Shown: positions 52,569 to 61,742, counted from the stretch's first letter. The stretch is 64,000 nt of DNA from an uncultured Burkholderiaceae bacterium (GCA_937871985.1 CALMPB010000468.1:62001-126000), one strand, 5' to 3'. Notes: a model not told the origin generated them from the sequence alone. Program-made: numbers and translations.

Positions 52569-53171
52569 CTAGGGCCAGAGCAGTCGCAGTGCAAGGGCCA
52601 GCATGGCGGTTCCGACCAGGGCATCCAGCACTCGCCATGCGCCCGGACTGGTGAACACAGGCCGTAGCAGGCGGGCGCCAAAGCCCAGCGTGAAAAAGAA
52701 CAGGAACGAGGCGCTCATCGCTCCCAGCGCGAAGGCAGTCTCGCGACCATCGTACTGGCGGGAGACGGATCCCAGCAGCACCACGGTGTCCAGATATACG
52801 TGCGGGTTGAGCCAGGTGAAGGCCAGGCAGGTGGCCAGGGTGGTGCCCAGGCCGGCGGCCGCGCGCGTGGACGGCGTCAGGCTGCCCGGGGATCGCAGCG
52901 CCGAATGCCAGTTGCGGATCGCATAGCACAGCAGGAACAGGGCGCCGCCATAGCGCAAAACCGGCGCCAGCCAAGGCAACGCATCCGAGGCCAGCCCGAA
53001 TCCCGCGACACCGGCCGCAATCAGTACCGCGTCCGACACGGCGCAGACCAGGCACACCGCAAAGACGTGTTCCTGGCGCAAGCCTTGGCGTAGCACAAAG
53101 GCGTTCTGCGCACCGATCGCGAGAATCAGGCTCAGGCTGAGGAGAAAACCGGGAAAGAAGGCGCTGGTCAT
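52569..53171 (-). CDS. LysE/ArgO-family amino-acid exporter
   Basis: A 200-residue membrane protein with six membrane segments. It starts MTSAFFPGFLLSLSLILAIGAQNAFVLRQGL, the LysE/ArgO pattern, with LNPHVYLDTVVLLG in the middle. It exports basic amino acids (arginine or lysine). A separate LysG/ArgP regulator is not adjacent. The 100-base gap upstream is AT-rich and is probably its promoter. Confidence 0.85.
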   Translation of the reverse strand: MTSAFFPGFLLSLSLILAIGAQNAFVLRQGLRQEHVFAVCLVCAVSDAVLIAAGVAGFGLASDALPWLAPVLRYGGALFLLCYAIRNWHSALRSPGSLTPSTRAAAGLGTTLATCLAFTWLNPHVYLDTVVLLGSVSRQYDGRETAFALGAMSASFLFFFTLGFGARLLRPVFTSPGAWRVLDALVGTAMLALALRLLWP

Positions 53172-53282
53172 GTCGTACCTGGTGGCAAGGACGACAGACT
53201 AGTGGTTGCCAGCGAGTTAGAAAATCTAAAGCTGCTAACCCATCCTTAGCAGCGTTGAATTCGTGCCAGGGTGCCGCGAAGC

Positions 53283-53534
53283 TCAGTGACGGGGGCCGGC
53301 GGGCCCGGGCTGCAGCTTGTCGAGCTGGGCCCGCAGCGAGTCGAGCAGCAGTTGCAACTGTTCGGAGGTGACGGCATAGACACGGCCCCGTCCGCTGCGC
53401 GCCGAGGCGGCGGACGACGGTTCCGCCAGGAAATCGAGCCGCAGCAGCAGGGAGTCGTGTTCCACCAGCGGCATCATGGCCCAACCGGTCACTGGCGATA
53501 CCGCTTCGCCTGCCTTGAAGTCTCTGTCTTGCAC
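53283..53534 (-). CDS. BssS-like small protein
   Basis: An 83-residue protein: QDRDFKAGEAVSPVTGWAMM and HDSLLLRLDFLAEP, then YAVTSEQLQLLLDSLRAQLD. The blocks VTGW, D-L-R-L and a late AR-LL-LL helix resemble the BssS biofilm-regulator family of enteric bacteria. The GTG at 53,534 has GGAG upstream; the frame also extends ten codons to a TTG. Function unknown. Confidence 0.6.
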   Translation of the reverse strand: MQDRDFKAGEAVSPVTGWAMMPLVEHDSLLLRLDFLAEPSSAASARSGRGRVYAVTSEQLQLLLDSLRAQLDKLQPGPAGPRH

Positions 53535-53751
53535 CTTGCTCCGCCCTCTATGCGTGTCCGGCAACAGGCCGGCGCGCTTGATTTTATGTATTCAGCTTTT
53601 GGTCAGCAAGTGGCCGCGTGGTGTCGGCGTCGAAAACAGCCGTGCTGGGAGGTTTATCGGACAGGATAACGTTTGGAGGGAGGTCGGCGCGGCGTATCGG
53701 CCGGCCCCTGCCTGTCCGTCGCGAGGGCGCCGGTCGTGCCATCGGCCAACA

Positions 53752-53775
53752 AAAAGGCGCCGCGAATGCGGCGCC
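53752..53775 (-). terminator. Intrinsic terminator of the YdcH-like gene
   Basis: AAGGCGCCGC, loop ATTC and GCGGCGCCTT form a ten-bp stem; on the minus strand TTTTTG follows. It is 22 bases after the stop of the gene at 53,798. The stretch 53,565-53,751 holds nothing else recognisable. Confidence 0.82.
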
Positions 53776-53797
53776 TTGCGCGGACGCAGCGTGCGGG

Positions 53798-54022
53798 TCA
53801 GCCGGCGTTCTGGTCCGCCGCGCGCAGCAGGCTGTACAGCTTGTCCTTGAGCAGCAGTTTTTCCTTTTTCAGGACTTCGACGCTGGTGTCCGAGGCCGGC
53901 ACAATGCCCGCCTCCATGTTCTTGATTTCCTGGTCCAGGTCGTTATGGCGCTGGAACAGGGCCGAGAAATGTCCGTTCTCGGCTTTCAGGCGGGTGATCA
54001 GTTGACGGTACTCAGGGAACAT
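53798..54022 (-). CDS. YdcH-family (DUF465) small protein
   Basis: A 74-residue helical protein starting MFPEYRQLITRLKAENGHFS, with HNDLDQEIKN and VLKKEKLLLKDKLYSLLR, the conserved blocks of the YdcH/DUF465 family. Such proteins are short coiled coils of unknown function. The ATG at 54,022 fits the family; the open frame that continues to 54,283 is antisense to the next gene's promoter and not coding. Confidence 0.85.
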   Translation of the reverse strand: MFPEYRQLITRLKAENGHFSALFQRHNDLDQEIKNMEAGIVPASDTSVEVLKKEKLLLKDKLYSLLRAADQNAG

Positions 54023-54282
54023 GACGGCCTCTTGCGTGATCCGGTTGAGGGGGGGCTGCGCGGGGCCGGGGGGCCGCCCCGCAAATGAGCTGTCGGTTCC
54101 ATGACATCGCAACGGCTCGTCAAAGTCAACCCGCCGGGAGGATGGCCAGCGCCCGGATTTGACGCCACGCAAGGGTGCTTCAGGCGGGAGTTCTCCTGGT
54201 CGCATAATTTCACGTTTGGTTGCATTGCTTTTTGGGGGCGGATATACACTCGCCTGCCTGTGCGGTCTGCCATCAAAATGCA

Positions 54283-55428
54283 ATGAATCAGCGTGTGCCC
54301 ATCTATCGTCAGGTCCTGGATTTGTTCAAGCAGGACGGACGCATTCATCCCGGTACCGGGATGATCACCGGCGTGATTGCGCTGTTCCTGGCGATCCTGT
54401 CTGTGCTGGGGGTGCTGGCGTTTCACTTCCCGGCGTACCTGACCACGCCCGAGTTGCGCTCGTTCTATAGCGTGGATGCGATGCGCACGCTGCTGTTCAC
54501 GGCGTTGCTGGCCTCGGGCACCATCGCGCTGACCAATATCGTGTTCGGCCGCCAGCGCTGGCTCAACATCGCTGCGTTCGTGCTCGTGTGCATCGCGGTG
54601 GCAGCCGGCGGCAGCCAGGTCGTGGTGACGAGCTCCAACACCGGCGACCATCCCTACCTGGGCCTGGACTGGTTCATCCTCGACCTGTTGGCCTCCAGCA
54701 CCGTGTTCATCATCTTCGAAAAGCTGTTCCCGTTGTATCCGGGCCAACCGGTGTTCCGCGGCGAATGGCAGGTGGACATGAAGCACTTCCTGTTCAACCA
54801 CCTGTCGGTGGGCGCGGTGCTGCTGTGCATCAACTTCTTCGTGCACCGGCTGTTCTCGTGGGCCGCCTACGAGCCGTTGCAGCAGGCGATCCAGTCGCTG
54901 CCCTACCTGGCCGAACTGTTCCTGGCGGTGCTGGTGGCCGACCTGGTGCAATACGCCGCGCATCGCGCGTACCACGAGGTGCCGTTCCTGTGGCGCATCC
55001 ACGCCGTCCACCACAGTACCCGCACGCTCGACTGGCTGGCGGGCTCGCGCCTGCACATCATCGAGCTGCTGATCACGCGGGTGGCGGTGCTGGGGGTGTT
55101 GTTCGCGCTCGGCTTTTCCAAGCCGGTGCTGGATGCCTACATCATCATCGTGGGGTTCCAGGCCGTGCTGATCCACTCCAACGTCAAGCTGCCGTGGGGC
55201 TGGCTGCGTTACGTGATCGTGACGCCCGACTTCCATCACTGGCACCATTCGTCCGACACCGAGGCGATCGACAAGAACTACGCGGCGCATCTGTCGTTCA
55301 TCGACTACCTGCTCGGCACGGCGGTGCGCGGCACGGGCAAGCGCCTGCCGGAAAACTACGGCATCCTCGACAACGACATGCCCGGCACCTTCCTGGCGCA
55401 GCAGGCTTACCCCTTCCGCAAGAAGTAA
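54283..55428 (+). CDS. Sterol-desaturase-family membrane hydroxylase
   Basis: A 381-residue integral membrane protein with about seven hydrophobic segments. The di-iron His boxes of the fatty acid hydroxylase superfamily are HRAYHEVP, HAVHHSTRTLDW and HHWHHSSDTEAIDKNYAAHL. It would hydroxylate or desaturate a lipid. Start at 54,283 (MNQRVPIYRQVLDLF). It is divergent from the YdcH-like gene and convergent with the anti-sigma gene. Substrate unknown. Confidence 0.83.
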   Translation: MNQRVPIYRQVLDLFKQDGRIHPGTGMITGVIALFLAILSVLGVLAFHFPAYLTTPELRSFYSVDAMRTLLFTALLASGTIALTNIVFGRQRWLNIAAFVLVCIAVAAGGSQVVVTSSNTGDHPYLGLDWFILDLLASSTVFIIFEKLFPLYPGQPVFRGEWQVDMKHFLFNHLSVGAVLLCINFFVHRLFSWAAYEPLQQAIQSLPYLAELFLAVLVADLVQYAAHRAYHEVPFLWRIHAVHHSTRTLDWLAGSRLHIIELLITRVAVLGVLFALGFSKPVLDAYIIIVGFQAVLIHSNVKLPWGWLRYVIVTPDFHHWHHSSDTEAIDKNYAAHLSFIDYLLGTAVRGTGKRLPENYGILDNDMPGTFLAQQAYPFRKK

Positions 55429-55445
55429 GAAGCAGGCCGCGGCCG

Positions 55446-56174
55446 CTACATCACCTTCACCGCGCGGCCGATGAACTGGATCGGTCCGGTGGGCTTGCCT
55501 ACCGGCGAGCCGGTGGCGGGCTCCAGTGTCAGTTCAAATAGCTGGTTCGGTTCCAGCGGGGGCAATTGTTGCAGCGGAATGCGCACCGGTTCATCAGGCT
55601 TGACCAGTCCCAGGGATACCGGTCCCGCCCACCCGTCGGCCTTGGTCCAGAACTCCAGGGCGCGGTCAGGGGGCACCTGGACCGTGGCAAGCGGCACCAG
55701 TTGCACCTCGCGCTGGCCGGCCCGGGCCTGGACCACCCAACCCGGCGTCTGCGATTGCGGTGCCACCAGCACCACCATGTACTGCGTCGTGGCCGGCGCC
55801 TCGGCTGGCCGCAAGGCCTGGGTGGCGACCGTCAGGACCAGGGCCGCGGCGAGGCCGCAGGCGGCGGCGCGCCAGAATGCCAGGTTGTCCCAGAGTCGCG
55901 CACGAGCCGGGCCAGTCGCGCGCGCCGGACCCGCCTGGCGTGTGTCGAGGGTGGAGGCGATGCGCGGCCACAGGCCGGGCGATGGTTCCACGGGCGCGGC
56001 CAGCGCGGCCAACGGCAGCAGCCGGTCTTCCCAGCTCGCCACCGCGGCGCGCAGCGCGGCGTCGTTGGGCAGGCGGCTTTCGATCTCGCGCCGGCGCTTC
56101 TCGGGCAAGGTGCCCAGTACATATTCGCCCGCCAGTTCGTCGATGCCTTCCGGGGTGTCGGGTTGCGCGTTCAT
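55446..56174 (-). CDS. Anti-sigma factor (RskA-like)
   Basis: A 242-residue membrane protein. The N-terminal zinc-binding-like segment (IDELAGEYVLGTLPEKRRRE) binds the sigma factor, one membrane segment (AACGLAAALVLTVATQAL, about 105-122) follows, and a periplasmic RskA-type domain ends the protein (QVPPDRALEFWTKADGWAGP, PLQQLPPLEPNQLFELTLEP). It holds the ECF sigma factor inactive until a periplasmic signal. It overlaps the sigma gene by four bases (ATGA). Confidence 0.83.
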   Translation of the reverse strand: MNAQPDTPEGIDELAGEYVLGTLPEKRRREIESRLPNDAALRAAVASWEDRLLPLAALAAPVEPSPGLWPRIASTLDTRQAGPARATGPARARLWDNLAFWRAAACGLAAALVLTVATQALRPAEAPATTQYMVVLVAPQSQTPGWVVQARAGQREVQLVPLATVQVPPDRALEFWTKADGWAGPVSLGLVKPDEPVRIPLQQLPPLEPNQLFELTLEPATGSPVGKPTGPIQFIGRAVKVM

Positions 56175-56740
56175 GCCAGGCATTCCTTCAGCGCCTTCAG
56201 GCTGCGCTTGATCCAGGCCTTTACCGTGCCCAGGGGCGCCTCCAGGCGTTGCGCGATTTCACTGTGGGACAGGCCCTCGACGTAGGCGTGCAGCAGGCAG
56301 TTGCGGCGCACCGGTTCAAGCTGTTCCAGGCACGGGCCGATGCGGCCGGCGCTTTCGCGCCAGTCGAAGGCATCGCGGGTGTCGTGCCACGCCTGCATCG
56401 AGTCGCGGATATCGAGCGCGGCCGCGGTGTCGTCGTCCACGCCGGTCTCGCGGCGGCCATCGCGCGCGGCATTCAGTGCCAGGTTGCGAGCCACGCTGTA
56501 CATCCAGCCGCGCGCCGAGCCGCGGGCGGCCTCGAATGTGGCGGCCTGCTTCCAGATATTGACGAAGGCGTCGTGCACGATGTCTTCAGCCCGTGCGCGA
56601 TCGCCCAGGATGCGTTGGGCCACGCCCAGCAGGCGGGCGCCCTCCTGGCGATAGAGGGCCTCCAGTGCCGGCCGGCGTCCGGCCGCGCACTCCCTGAGGG
56701 CCGCTTCGTAATCGAAATCCGGGGCAGGTCTGTTCGGCAT
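56171..56740 (-). CDS. ECF RNA polymerase sigma factor
   Basis: A 189-residue ECF sigma factor with region 2 (ALYRQEGARLLGVAQRILGD, AEDIVHDAFVNIWKQAATF, GSARGWMYSVARNLALNA) and region 4 (NCLLHAYVEGLSHSEIAQRL, EAPLGTVKAWIKRSLKALK). Together with the RskA-like protein it forms a sigma/anti-sigma pair of the SigK/RpoE type. Start at 56,740 (MPNRPAPDFDYEAAL); the frame continues ten codons upstream. Confidence 0.88.
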   Translation of the reverse strand: MPNRPAPDFDYEAALRECAAGRRPALEALYRQEGARLLGVAQRILGDRARAEDIVHDAFVNIWKQAATFEAARGSARGWMYSVARNLALNAARDGRRETGVDDDTAAALDIRDSMQAWHDTRDAFDWRESAGRIGPCLEQLEPVRRNCLLHAYVEGLSHSEIAQRLEAPLGTVKAWIKRSLKALKECLA

Positions 56741-56829
56741 GCTCGCGGTCGGGGAGATTGGCCCGGGCACGGTCCGGGCGGCGGATGGGACATCTTACCG
56801 GAGTTCCGCCGCGCGGATCGCGCCCGGAT

Positions 56830-57393
56830 TCAGTCAGCCTTCCAGAAGATATAGTCGGCCTGGTAGGCGACCTGGCTGCGTTGCCCCAGCGTGGCGCTGG
56901 TGCAAGGCGCCTGCGGCGCGACACCCCCCTTGAGCGCGGTGCGCTGGATATAGGCGACCCCGGTCATCGCGCCCTTGCCCATGGCGGGATTGGCCTTGAC
57001 CAATTGATAGGGCAGATTGCCCGCTCCGGCCGGCGCGACGGCGACCTGGGTGCCGGTCAGTTTGGAACCATCCGCGGCTTCCCAGGTGGCGGGCGGGCCG
57101 TAGTAGCTGCCGACCTGTTTGCCCTGGCGGTCTTTCAATACCGCCTTGGGGCCGGCGAAGACCCATTCCGCCTGGTCCTTGGCATCGGCCTTGGCGCGGC
57201 ATTCGTAGGTGACCTCACCGGTGCCAACGGTTTCCCAGGCGACCTTGTGGCCGGCCGGCACCTGCACGCTTGCAGGCAGCATGTCTTGCGAATACGCCAT
57301 GGCCTGGGACTGGCCGAGCGTGGCGCCGGCGGCCAGCGTGGCGACGGCGAACAATTGGGCGGCCGAGCGGCCGGCGATGCGTCGGGTCTTCAT
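56830..57393 (-). CDS. DUF3455 exported protein
   Basis: A 187-residue protein with a signal peptide (cleavage near SQAMAYSQD). The mature part has VPAGHKVAWETVGTGEVTYE, WVFAGPKAVLKDRQGKQVG, YYGPPATWEAADGSKLTG and LPYQLVKANPAMGKGAMTG, which define DUF3455. It is often the target gene next to an ECF sigma/RskA pair, so it is probably part of the regulon of the sigma factor 90 bases downstream. Function unknown; a redox or envelope stress role is inferred. Confidence 0.8.
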   Translation of the reverse strand: MKTRRIAGRSAAQLFAVATLAAGATLGQSQAMAYSQDMLPASVQVPAGHKVAWETVGTGEVTYECRAKADAKDQAEWVFAGPKAVLKDRQGKQVGSYYGPPATWEAADGSKLTGTQVAVAPAGAGNLPYQLVKANPAMGKGAMTGVAYIQRTALKGGVAPQAPCTSATLGQRSQVAYQADYIFWKAD

Positions 57394-57558
57394 GAGCGGT
57401 CTCCTGCGGTGGGGATCTGTCTGCAACGACACACGGGATGTGCGTCGTTGCAGGTACTACACGCGGGAAACGCATTTGGATGCAGGGCGGATGAAAAAAA
57501 TCGCGATGGGTCCAGGGGGGCTTGCATAGCCCCCGGCGTGGAGCGCGCCGCCGCCGGA

Positions 57559-58503
57559 TCAGGCCGCCAGCGCCTCGTCCTTCCAGCGCTGCTTGTCGCG
57601 CAAGGGGGGCGCGCCGAACAGGCGGCTGTATTCGCGGCTGAATTGCGACGAACTTTCGTAGCCCACCGCATGCGCGGCCAGCGCTACGCCGGCGTCATCG
57701 GTCAGCATCAGCCGGCGCGCCTCCTGCAGCCGCAGGTGCTTCTGGTACTGCAGCGGGCTCATGGCGGTGGCCTGCTTGAAGTGATGATGCAGCGACGACA
57801 CGCTCATGTGCACGTCGCGGGCGATTTCCTCGACCCGCAGCGGTTGGGCGTAGTTGTCGCGCAGGATGCGGATAGCCTTGGCCACGCGGTTGAGCTGGCT
57901 GTCCTGCAGCACGGTCTGGCGCAGCACCATGCCCTGGCCGTTCATCAGCAGGCGGTACAGCAGCTCGCGCTTGATCATTGGCGCCAGGATGGGGATGTCG
58001 CGCGGCGTATCCAGCAGCCGCAGCAGGCGCAGCACCACGTCCAGCAGCGCGCCGCCCAGCGGATTGACGCACATCGCGCGCGCGGCCTCCGCCGGCACCA
58101 GCGGCGGCAGGTTCTCGTCGCTGATCAGGGCGGTGATTTCCTCCGGGTTCAGGTCCAGCCGCAGTCCCAGGTAGGGCAGGGTCGGGCTGGCCACCGAGAC
58201 CTTGGCCACCACGGGCAGGTCGACCGACGAGATCATGTAGTGGAACGGGTCGTACTCGTAGGCCTCGTCACCGATCAGGACCCTCTTGGATCCTTGCGCG
58301 ATGACTGCCAGCGCCGCCTTCTGCAGGGCAGGCTTGGGGCCGGTCGGCTGCGAGATGCGGTGCAGGTACAGGCCCTCGATGGGCGTGTCGAGCGAGCCCT
58401 CCAGCGTGCCGGTCATGCGCTCGAGCAGGCACAGCAGTTCGTGTCGGGCGGGCTCGAAAACGGCGGTCGGAGGCGTGGGGGTATCTGTGGAGGCGGGAGA
58501 CAT
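57559..58503 (-). CDS. AraC-family transcriptional regulator
   Basis: A 314-residue AraC regulator. The N-terminal cupin-like AraC_N domain (about 30-170: YEYDPFHYMISSVDLPVVAK) is followed by two helix-turn-helix units (VEEIARDVHMSVSSLHHHFK, and the second in EARRLMLTDDAGVALAAHAVG with YESSSQFSREYSRLFG). It is divergent from an aldo/keto reductase gene; a direct repeat lies in the 319-base gap. Such regulator/AKR pairs often respond to aldehydes or xenobiotics. Confidence 0.85.
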   Translation of the reverse strand: MSPASTDTPTPPTAVFEPARHELLCLLERMTGTLEGSLDTPIEGLYLHRISQPTGPKPALQKAALAVIAQGSKRVLIGDEAYEYDPFHYMISSVDLPVVAKVSVASPTLPYLGLRLDLNPEEITALISDENLPPLVPAEAARAMCVNPLGGALLDVVLRLLRLLDTPRDIPILAPMIKRELLYRLLMNGQGMVLRQTVLQDSQLNRVAKAIRILRDNYAQPLRVEEIARDVHMSVSSLHHHFKQATAMSPLQYQKHLRLQEARRLMLTDDAGVALAAHAVGYESSSQFSREYSRLFGAPPLRDKQRWKDEALAA

Positions 58504-58621
58504 GGCGGGGCTCCGGGCAAGGCGGCCGTGCGCGCGCGTGGCGGGCGGGTCGCCGGAGGATCAGGCGCTGTCGAGTGTAGACCCAGGCAGGGATACGTGC
58601 GTGGCGGTGCGTCTGGAATGC

Positions 58622-58711
58622 GGAGAAATAGGCAAAAAATATGGAGGATCGGGCGCGCCACTGACGGAGGGAGGGGCGCGCCGGAGAATCGGGCAAAAAA
58701 AGGGCAGGATC
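58622..58711 (+). repeat. Two direct repeats in the AraC/AKR promoter region
   Basis: Two 29-base repeats, 61 bases apart (58,622-58,650 and 58,683-58,711), agree in 22 positions; both contain GGAGAA, GGCAAAAAA and end AGGATC. GGGCGCGCC follows or lies near both. AraC proteins bind such direct repeats, so this may be the operator of the reductase gene. Confidence 0.5.
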
Positions 58712-58822
58712 AAGCATCGCCGGCCGCCGTCGGCGCGCCGCATACTGTGCCCATCCCAGCTGTGCGCCGACGCCTCCCCATCCCGGGCCGGCGGGGCGCC
58801 GCGCCCTGGAAGGAGTGCAATC

Positions 58823-59869
58823 ATGCGGTACAAGAAATTCGGCAATACCGGTCTGTTCGTCTCGGAACTTTGCCTGGGCACCATGACCTTCGGCGGCGAA
58901 GGCGAGCTGTGGAGCAAGATCGGCGCGCTGCAGCAGGAGGACGCCAACCGGTTGGTGGGGCGTGCCCTGGAGGCTGGCGTCAATTTCATCGATACTGCCG
59001 ACGTGTATTCGGAAGGGCGTTCCGAGACCATCACCGGGCAGGCGCTGCGCGACCTGAAGGTGGCGCGCGACGATGTGGTCATCGCCACCAAGGTGTTCGG
59101 GCAGACTGGCGCCGGCGTCAATGCCCGTGGCAACTCGCGCTTTCACATCATGGAAGGCGTCAAGAAGAGCCTGGCGCGCCTGCAACTGGACCATATCGAC
59201 CTCTACCAGATTCACGGCTTCGATCCGGCGACGCCCATCGAGGAAACGGTGCGCGCGCTCGACAACCTGGTGCAGCACGGGCATGTGCGCTATGTCGGCG
59301 TGTCCAACTGGGCGGCCTGGCAGATCGTGAAAGCGCTGGGCATCGCCGAGCGCCTGGGCCTGGCCCGCTTCGAATCGCTGCAGGCCTACTACACCATCGC
59401 CGGCCGCGACCTGGAACGCGAGATCGTACCCATGCTGCAAAGCGAAGGCGTCGGCCTGATGGTGTGGAGCCCGCTGGCGGGCGGCCTGCTCAGCGGCAAA
59501 TACCACCGCGATAGCCAGGCGGCCGCCGGAGACCGGCGCGCCCAGTTCGACTTCCCGCCGGTCGACCGCGAGCGCGCCTTCGACAGCATCGATGTGCTGC
59601 GCCAGGTGGCCGAGGCGCGCGGCGTGTCGGTGGCGCAGGTGGCCCTGGCCTGGCTGCTGCACCAGCGTGCGGTCACCAGCGTCATCATCGGCGCCAAGCG
59701 CGTCGACCAACTGGACGACAATCTCGCCGCCAGCGCCATTCGCCTGGACGCGGAAGAACTGGCGGCGCTGGACAAGGTCAGCGCCTTGCCGCCGGAATAT
59801 CCGGGGTGGATGTTCACGCGCCAGGGCGAGTTCCGCCGCCAGCAACTGCGTGAATCCGACGCGACGTAA
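58823..59869 (+). CDS. Aldo/keto reductase
   Basis: A 348-residue NADPH-dependent AKR (YghZ/YajO type) starting MRYKKFGNTGLFVSELCLG. The catalytic set is Asp in FIDTADVYSEGRSE, Tyr in the same block, Lys in VVIATKVFG and His in DLYQIHGFD; the cofactor blocks VGVSNWAAWQ and VIIGAKRVDQL follow. AAGGAG stands nine bases before the ATG. The very long open frame upstream of 58,823 is noise from GC bias. Likely controlled by the divergent AraC protein. Confidence 0.88.
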   Translation: MRYKKFGNTGLFVSELCLGTMTFGGEGELWSKIGALQQEDANRLVGRALEAGVNFIDTADVYSEGRSETITGQALRDLKVARDDVVIATKVFGQTGAGVNARGNSRFHIMEGVKKSLARLQLDHIDLYQIHGFDPATPIEETVRALDNLVQHGHVRYVGVSNWAAWQIVKALGIAERLGLARFESLQAYYTIAGRDLEREIVPMLQSEGVGLMVWSPLAGGLLSGKYHRDSQAAAGDRRAQFDFPPVDRERAFDSIDVLRQVAEARGVSVAQVALAWLLHQRAVTSVIIGAKRVDQLDDNLAASAIRLDAEELAALDKVSALPPEYPGWMFTRQGEFRRQQLRESDAT

Positions 59870-60052
59870 GCGGATTCGGGCCGGGAAAGCGCCGCGGCGG
59901 CGATTGCCGCTGCCGCCGGTCCGCCGGGCGGTTAGAATCCTGGAACCGGGCGTGGCCAGCCAGCCGCGCCTTTTTTCCGGGAGCTTCCGTATGCCGCGCA
60001 TTGCGCGCCGCGCCGCTGCCCGGCATCCGTTTCGCGTAGCCCTAGCGCCGCC

Positions 60053-60811
60053 ATGGCCATTCCCTTCCTGCGCCAGCTCACCGCCGTCAGCCGCACGCCG
60101 CAGGCCAACCGGCGGCTGGCCTATTTCCTCACCTTCGTCGCTGGCGCGGTCAACGCCGGCGGCTTCCTGGCCGTGCAGCAGTACACCTCGCACATGTCGG
60201 GCATCGTTTCGATGATGGCCGATCACATGGTGCTGGGTAGCGTGGCCGTGGTGACGCAGGGGCTGGCCGCGTTGCTGTCGTTCCTGGCGGGCGCGGCGAC
60301 CTCGGCCTCCCTGATCAATTTCGGGCGGCGCTCGCACCTGGCCAGCGAGTTCGCCCTGCCGCTGGTGCTTGAGGCCCTGTTGCTGCTGGCGTTCGGACTG
60401 TTGGGGGCGAACCTGGAGAACCTGCGCTGGTTCTACGTGCCTGCCACCGTGATGCTGTTGTGCTACATCATGGGCTTGCAGAACGCGATGATCACCAAGG
60501 TTTCCAAGTCCGAGATCCGCACGACCCACGTGACCGGGATGGTCACCGATATCGGCATCGAACTGGGCAAATTGTTCTACTGGAACCTGGCCCACGACGA
60601 CAATGCCGGCACCGCGCCGGTGCGCGCCGATCGCGGCAAGCTGATCGTGCTGAGCGCGATGGTGTCGCTGTTCTTCACGGGCGGCGTGGTGGGCGCTTAT
60701 TCCTTTTATCACTACGGTTTCGGTTCGACGCTGCCGCTCGCGCTGTGCCTGCTGATCCTGGCGGCGGTGCCGGTGGCCGACGACATCCGCCAGTTCCTGG
60801 CGAGGCCATAG
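60053..60811 (+). CDS. DUF1275 (YoaK-family) membrane protein
   Basis: A 252-residue protein with six membrane segments. Family blocks: FLTFVAGAVNAGGFLAVQQY, TSHMSGIVSMMADHMVLGS and GLQNAMITKVSKSEIRTTHV, TGMVTDIGIELGKL. Function unknown in general. Start at 60,053 (MAIPFLRQLTAVSRTPQAN). Confidence 0.82.
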   Translation: MAIPFLRQLTAVSRTPQANRRLAYFLTFVAGAVNAGGFLAVQQYTSHMSGIVSMMADHMVLGSVAVVTQGLAALLSFLAGAATSASLINFGRRSHLASEFALPLVLEALLLLAFGLLGANLENLRWFYVPATVMLLCYIMGLQNAMITKVSKSEIRTTHVTGMVTDIGIELGKLFYWNLAHDDNAGTAPVRADRGKLIVLSAMVSLFFTGGVVGAYSFYHYGFGSTLPLALCLLILAAVPVADDIRQFLARP

Positions 60812-60833
60812 CGCGGGGCGATCGGCGGCCCGG

Positions 60834-61628
60834 TCAGGCGCGCGCGTACGCCAGCACGACTTGCAACGCGGCGGCCGTCTGCCAATGCAGGCGTTGCAGG
60901 CGGGCGTCCCGGGCGGGGTCCGTAACGGCGTAACCCTTGGCATCCACGGGATAGGGCTGCCCCAGCAGCCGCGCCATGTCGATCTGGTAATGGCTGCTGT
61001 CGCCGTATGGGCGCTTGCCGTCGATGAAAGGCAAGGGCCAGTAGGCATCGCCTTCGCGCAGCACCGCCTCCAATTCACGCTGGCCTGCCTCGCGCCAGTT
61101 CGCCGCGCGCAGCAGGGCGAGGTGTTCACCGCGCAACTGGAAATGACCCTGGGCGTCGACACCGCTGTCGGGGAAATCGAAGGCCGCGCGCCGCTGGGCG
61201 GGTAAGGCATAGCGGCCGGGCGCCAGGGGGCCGCCCGTGCGCACATAGGCAGGCAGCAGCCGGCACACCTCGGCCAGGCGCCTTGTCGCCAGGCGTCTGT
61301 CGGCGGTGCCCAGCAGTGTCATTGCGGCGCCAACGGTGTCCCTGTCTCCCAGCGGATGTTCGAATTCGATGCCGGGCGCGCCGGACTCCACGGGAATCCA
61401 GATCACGCCCAGACCGCGCATCAGTCGTGCGTGGTCCGCGCCGTAGCGCAGGCGCGCCGGGTCTTCCTGGAATACCTGGCGGACGATGGCGTCGCGCTCA
61501 TTCGGAGCCGCGGCCGCGAGACGCAGCGGTGTGCAGGCCAGCGCCGCCAGGGCCAGCGTGAATCCACGGCGTGGCGCGGACGCGCGTCTGTCTTCGGGGG
61601 CGGCCGGATCGGTGGGCAGGGGCGGCAT
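60834..61628 (-). CDS. Exported protein of unknown function
   Basis: A 264-residue protein with a twin-arginine-like N-terminus (RRASAPRRGFTLALAALACT) and hydrophobic core; cleavage near RLAAAAP. The mature part has conserved-looking GLGVIWIPVESGAPGIEFEH and ALPAQRRAAFDFPDSGVD but I recognise no domain. GGAGA precedes the ATG at 61,628. It converges on the DUF1275 gene (22 bases between stops). Confidence 0.7.
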   Translation of the reverse strand: MPPLPTDPAAPEDRRASAPRRGFTLALAALACTPLRLAAAAPNERDAIVRQVFQEDPARLRYGADHARLMRGLGVIWIPVESGAPGIEFEHPLGDRDTVGAAMTLLGTADRRLATRRLAEVCRLLPAYVRTGGPLAPGRYALPAQRRAAFDFPDSGVDAQGHFQLRGEHLALLRAANWREAGQRELEAVLREGDAYWPLPFIDGKRPYGDSSHYQIDMARLLGQPYPVDAKGYAVTDPARDARLQRLHWQTAAALQVVLAYARA

Positions 61629-61742
61629 GGGGCGGTCTCCAAGGGGCCTAGGGAGTCGGCGCCGGCCATTGCCGGATGCGGCCCCGCAAGGCGGCGCGGC
61701 CCCTTACGATATCCCGAAACCAAGCCCACCGCCGCGGCAACG

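Noticed and set aside
53998..55290. A 430-codon open frame opposite the sterol-desaturase-family gene
   Set aside because: Same antisense composition; the plus-strand gene has all His boxes.
56758..59514. A 918-codon open frame on the plus strand across DUF3455 and the AraC gene
   Set aside because: It is antisense to two well-supported genes and has shadow-type composition.
58268..61246. A 992-codon open frame on the minus strand opposite the aldo/keto reductase and DUF1275 genes
   Set aside because: It has low-complexity His/Arg/Gln-rich composition typical of the antisense of GC-rich genes, no domain and no ribosome site.
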